Positions 5,845 to 7,947 of a stretch of DNA of 7,947 nt are shown piece by piece. The notes beneath the pieces were generated by a model. The model saw only the letters and a list, made by a program, of their open reading frames with translations. It did not search any database and was not told the DNA's origin. Numbering within the stretch: position 1 is the stretch's first letter; each line of letters begins with the position of its first letter. Source of the DNA: Aquificaceae bacterium (GTDB lineage Bacteria; Aquificota; Aquificia; Aquificales; Aquificaceae); NCBI GenBank assembly GCA_027049085.1, contig JALTVH010000314.1:1-7947 (forward strand). Direction: 5' to 3'. The position numbers were made by a program, and so were the translations under genes.

Positions 5845-6353
5845 CTTGCAACCTCCAGAGTTTTCATCAGGTCAAAGACCCTGTTTATCCAGCCCTTTTT
5901 AAAGATGTTGAACCTCCCACAGTCCAGCCTTGAGTAATAAATGATTCTCCTCTTTAGGAACTCCCTGACAAAATCCTTTTCCTTCCAGCTCTTCATGGCT
6001 CTGAGAGTGACGGGACCTATGATCCCGTCGGGGTACACTCCCACCAGTCTCTGAACTGCTTTTGCGGTTCTTCTTGTTCCCAGGTTTACCGCTGTATCAA
6101 AAACAGCAACCGCCTGCTTTTTCTTCATGTAATCGCACTTGAGCGGTAGCCAGTAGCGGTGGTAGTAAAACTCCCTCACAAGAGGCTTTGCCTCTTCAAT
6201 TTTCCCCTCTTTAACAAGCTTCCACCCTTCCCAGCCTGGATTGGCACCTTCGTAGATGCCCGCAAAGGTTATGAACCTCTCACCGGGATTCCTGTGGACT
6301 CTGTACCCGCCTTCCCACTTGAGAGTGAAATTGAGGGCAAGCTCAAAGTCCAT
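5841..6353 (-). CDS. GH108-family endolysin (N-acetylmuramidase) with C-terminal PG-binding-like domain
   Basis: A 170-residue peptidoglycan hydrolase of the glycoside hydrolase 108 / 'secretion activator' type. Seen: the N-terminal LALNFTLKWEGGY (5-17) with the presumed catalytic Glu14, GWEGWKLV (40-47), the family-typical YYHRYWLPLKCDYM (63-76), VFDTAVNLG (84-92), and the peptidoglycan-binding-like segment AKAVQRLVGVYPDGIIGPVTL (97-117). The region after EGGY is unusual: NPGERFITFAGIY (22-34) replaces the common DPGGxTxxGIT. There is no signal peptide, fitting release by the adjacent holin. The ATG at 6353 has GGAGG six bases upstream; an in-frame TTG at 6410 would add 19 residues unlike the family and overlap the divergent DUF763 gene. 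It is the first gene of a two-gene lysis operon. Confidence 0.87.
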   Translation of the reverse strand: MDFELALNFTLKWEGGYRVHRNPGERFITFAGIYEGANPGWEGWKLVKEGKIEEAKPLVREFYYHRYWLPLKCDYMKKKQAVAVFDTAVNLGTRRTAKAVQRLVGVYPDGIIGPVTLRAMKSWKEKDFVREFLKRRIIYYSRLDCGRFNIFKKGWINRVFDLMKTLEVAR

Positions 6354-6359
6354 CTCCCT

Positions 6360-6364
6360 CCTCC
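6360..6364 (-). promoter_or_regulatory. Ribosome binding site deciding the endolysin start
   Basis: GGAGG within a purine-rich GGGGAGGAGGGAG stretch, six bases before the ATG at 6353. It supports this start over the TTG at 6410. The 37 bases between this start and the divergent DUF763 start must also hold at least part of both promoters; only poor -10 matches are seen (TAAGAT at 6381-6376 on minus, TATCTT at 6375-6380 on plus). Confidence 0.7.
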
Positions 6365-6390
6365 CCTGTCGTTCTATCTTAATACATGGG

Positions 6391-7467
6391 ATGAGACGCG
6401 GTATAGCCAATCTCCCCCTCCATTACGGAAAAGCACCGCCGTGGCTCTTCAGCAGAATGGTCAGGTTATCAAAGGCGATCCTTGATCTGATGGTTCTTGA
6501 ATACGGAAGGGATGCTGTCCTTAAAAGGCTTTCGGACCCCTTCTGGTTTCAGTCCCTTGGCTGTGTCCTTGGCTTTGACTGGCACTCAAGCGGTCTGACC
6601 ACAACGGTCTGCGGTGCTCTGAAGGAAGCCCTAAAGGATATAGGTCCCGATCTTGGCATTTTCATGGCTGGTGGAAAGGGAAAGATTGCCCTTTCAACAC
6701 CTGACCAGATAAGGAACATAGCTGAGAGGCATGCCGTTGAAGGTGAAGGACTTATTGAGATAAGCAGACTCACCGCCAAGGTTGACAGCGTCCTCCTTCA
6801 GGATGGCTACCAGATCTATCACCACACCATTGTCTTTACCCAAGACGGAAAGTGGGCTGTAATTCAGCAGGGAATGAACGAATCCCTGCGAATGGCACGG
6901 CGCTACCACTGGCTTGGTACCAATCTTAAGAGCTTTGTTGAGGAACCCCACTCAGGAATAAGCGCCGACAGAATCCATGAGAGGATCCTCCTTGACCTGA
7001 CTGCAAGAATTTCTTCAGGTGCAAGGGACTCTATCAGGGAACTCCTCTCACAGCCCCAGTACCTTCTGAAAGAGCTTGAAAAGGTAAAGGTTCTTGATCT
7101 ACCAAGGCGCCACTACATTACACACAAGGATCTGAACGTAAAGAAGCTCAGGGAAACGGTCGCAAAGCTTGAGGAGGGCACGGTCAGAACCTTTGAGGAT
7201 GTCCTTAAGATAAGAGGGCTCGGACCAAAGATGATGAGGGCTCTGACCCTTGTCAGCGAGTTAATCTACGGTGCCAGACCTTCCTTTGAGGACCCTGCAA
7301 GATACACCTTTGCCCACGGCGGAAAGGACGGCCATCCCTTCCCCGTTCAAAGGGACGTTTACGATGTGACCATTGAGACTCTCAAAAGGGCGATAGCAAA
7401 GGCAAAGGTAGGAGAAAGGGAAAAGGTTGAAGCAATCAAAAGGCTCTCAAGGATTCTCAATGAGTGA
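6391..7467 (+). CDS. DUF763 family protein of unknown function
   Basis: A 358-residue protein matching the DUF763 family, conserved mainly in archaea and some thermophilic bacteria, with no established function I can name. Seen: the N terminus RRGIANLPLHYGKAPPWLF (2-20), the near-invariant block RLSDPFWFQSLGCVLGFDWH (46-65) followed by SSGLTTTVCGALKEA (66-80), AGGKGKIALSTP (93-104), and a His-rich segment YQIYHHTIVF (140-149). QQGMNESLRMARRYHWLG (159-176) follows. Near the C terminus FEDVLKIRGLGPKMMRALTLVSELIYG (268-294) reads like a helix-hairpin-helix (LGPK turn), suggesting nucleic-acid contact (inference). The ATG at 6391 begins exactly where family members begin; there is no Shine-Dalgarno site, so initiation may be leaderless or weak. 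Its 3' end overlaps the convergent aroA by 21 bases. It has no partner on its strand here. Confidence 0.88.
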   Translation: MRRGIANLPLHYGKAPPWLFSRMVRLSKAILDLMVLEYGRDAVLKRLSDPFWFQSLGCVLGFDWHSSGLTTTVCGALKEALKDIGPDLGIFMAGGKGKIALSTPDQIRNIAERHAVEGEGLIEISRLTAKVDSVLLQDGYQIYHHTIVFTQDGKWAVIQQGMNESLRMARRYHWLGTNLKSFVEEPHSGISADRIHERILLDLTARISSGARDSIRELLSQPQYLLKELEKVKVLDLPRRHYITHKDLNVKKLRETVAKLEEGTVRTFEDVLKIRGLGPKMMRALTLVSELIYGARPSFEDPARYTFAHGGKDGHPFPVQRDVYDVTIETLKRAIAKAKVGEREKVEAIKRLSRILNE

Positions 7468-7947
7468 TTCAATGTCTTTAAAAAACGCAGGATAGGAAAC
7501 CTCAACGCACTCGGCATCCTCAATGAGCGTTTCTCCCTCAGCCACAAGCCCCGCAACGCTGAAGGCCATCGCTATTCTGTGATCCCCTTCTGTCTGAACT
7601 GTCGCACCCTTTAAGTATCCCTTTCCTTCCACCGCAAAGCCGTCCTTATACTCTTCAACCTCTGCGCCCATCCTCCTTAGATTTTCACAGATCAACCTTA
7701 TCCTGTCGCTCTCCTTCACCCTGAGTTCTCCAGCCCCCCTTACCTCCGATCTTCCCTCTGAAAAGGCCATCACAACAGCGAGGATCGGGATCTCATCTAT
7801 CATGGGAGGAATCTCAGAGCCCTCAACCTTTGCAGCCTTAAGGTTTGCCTTTCCCCTGACCACAATATCCGCTATAGGCTCCCCTGCGATTTCCCTCTCA
7901 TTTTCATAGGTGATATCCGCCCCCATCTCCCTCAGCTTTCTGTAAAA
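7447..7947 (-). CDS. aroA: 3-phosphoshikimate 1-carboxyvinyltransferase (EPSP synthase), C-terminal part
   Basis: The last 166 residues are present; the 5' end is beyond the right edge, the reading frame being open to the border (FYRKLRE before MGAD). The enzyme joins phosphoenolpyruvate to shikimate-3-phosphate in the cytoplasm, the sixth step to chorismate. Seen, numbered within the fragment: SEIPPMIDEIPILAVVMAF (44-62), with D51 matching the catalytic Asp of the family, GAGELRVKESDRI (71-83), with E79 matching the catalytic Glu, and GDHRIAMAFSVAGL (121-134) with the substrate-binding Arg. The final part, DAECVEVSYPAFF (144-156), is the usual C-terminal closure. All key residues in this part are intact. 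The stop codon lies within the 3' end of the convergent DUF763 gene. Confidence 0.95.
   Translation of the reverse strand, partial: FYRKLREMGADITYENEREIAGEPIADIVVRGKANLKAAKVEGSEIPPMIDEIPILAVVMAFSEGRSEVRGAGELRVKESDRIRLICENLRRMGAEVEEYKDGFAVEGKGYLKGATVQTEGDHRIAMAFSVAGLVAEGETLIEDAECVEVSYPAFFKDIESLIENP

Noticed and set aside
5251..5902. Plus-strand open frames across tRNA-Ser and the holin gene
   Set aside because: They cross a tRNA or lie opposite the holin, have no ribosome binding site and show no recognisable motif; they are shadows.
6256..6390. Upstream ATG extending DUF763 by 45 residues
   Set aside because: The extension lies antisense over the endolysin 5' end and is unlike the family, whose members begin at the RRGIANLPLH-type motif.
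5295..6390. tRNA-Ser as integration site of a genomic island carrying the lysis pair
   Set aside because: No integrase is present, no repeat of the tRNA 3' end is found on the far side of the cassette, and codon use looks like the neighbours.
1..7947. CRISPR array, insertion sequence or tandem repeat
   Set aside because: No regularly spaced repeats, transposase-like frame or terminal inverted repeats were seen by eye.

Overview
The window looks like ordinary chromosome of a Gram-negative, probably thermophilic bacterium. An outer-membrane porin with a signal peptide and a C-terminal Phe shows a diderm envelope. A short archaeal/thermophile-type adenosylhomocysteinase, a DUF763 protein (a family I associate mainly with archaea and thermophilic bacteria), Lys/Glu/Arg-rich proteins and heavy use of AGG/AGA and ATA codons suggest a thermophilic lineage such as Aquificota. 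That placement is inference from gene types, not a phylogeny. Genes are densely packed with short gaps and overlaps, and no gene-free stretch exceeds 300 bases.

Left part (1-3045): a partial ADP-ribosylglycohydrolase-like gene leaves the window on the minus strand. It diverges, with 20 bases between starts, from an exported ApbE-type FAD:protein FMN transferase on the plus strand. After a 191-base gap holding a good sigma-70-type promoter (TTGATT, 17 bases, TATATT with extended -10 TG) comes a 421-residue phosphate-selective-type porin, followed by a GC-rich hairpin.

Middle (3044-5385): the minus strand reads yicC (endoribonuclease family), then tRNA-Asp(GTC), then ahcY. The tRNA 3' CCA lies only 20 bases from the ahcY start codon, so the two are probably one transcript. 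tRNA-Ser(CGA) starts on the plus strand 18 bases from the yicC start, head to head with it, so the tRNA-Ser -10 box lies in the yicC upstream region.

Right part (5401-7947): a two-gene minus-strand lysis cassette (GH108 endolysin and a 3TM/GTA-type holin, overlapping by four bases) sits alone, with no other phage genes in view. It diverges from a DUF763 gene on the plus strand. DUF763 converges with and overlaps by 21 bases the 3' end of a partial aroA (EPSP synthase).

The genes do not form one pathway. The most interesting points are the free-standing GTA-like lysis pair, the tRNA-Asp/ahcY arrangement, the uncharacterised DUF763 protein with a helix-hairpin-helix-like segment, and departures from family consensus in the ADP-ribosylglycohydrolase-like and GH108 proteins. 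I found no CRISPR array, transposon, complete prophage or clearly new multi-gene system.
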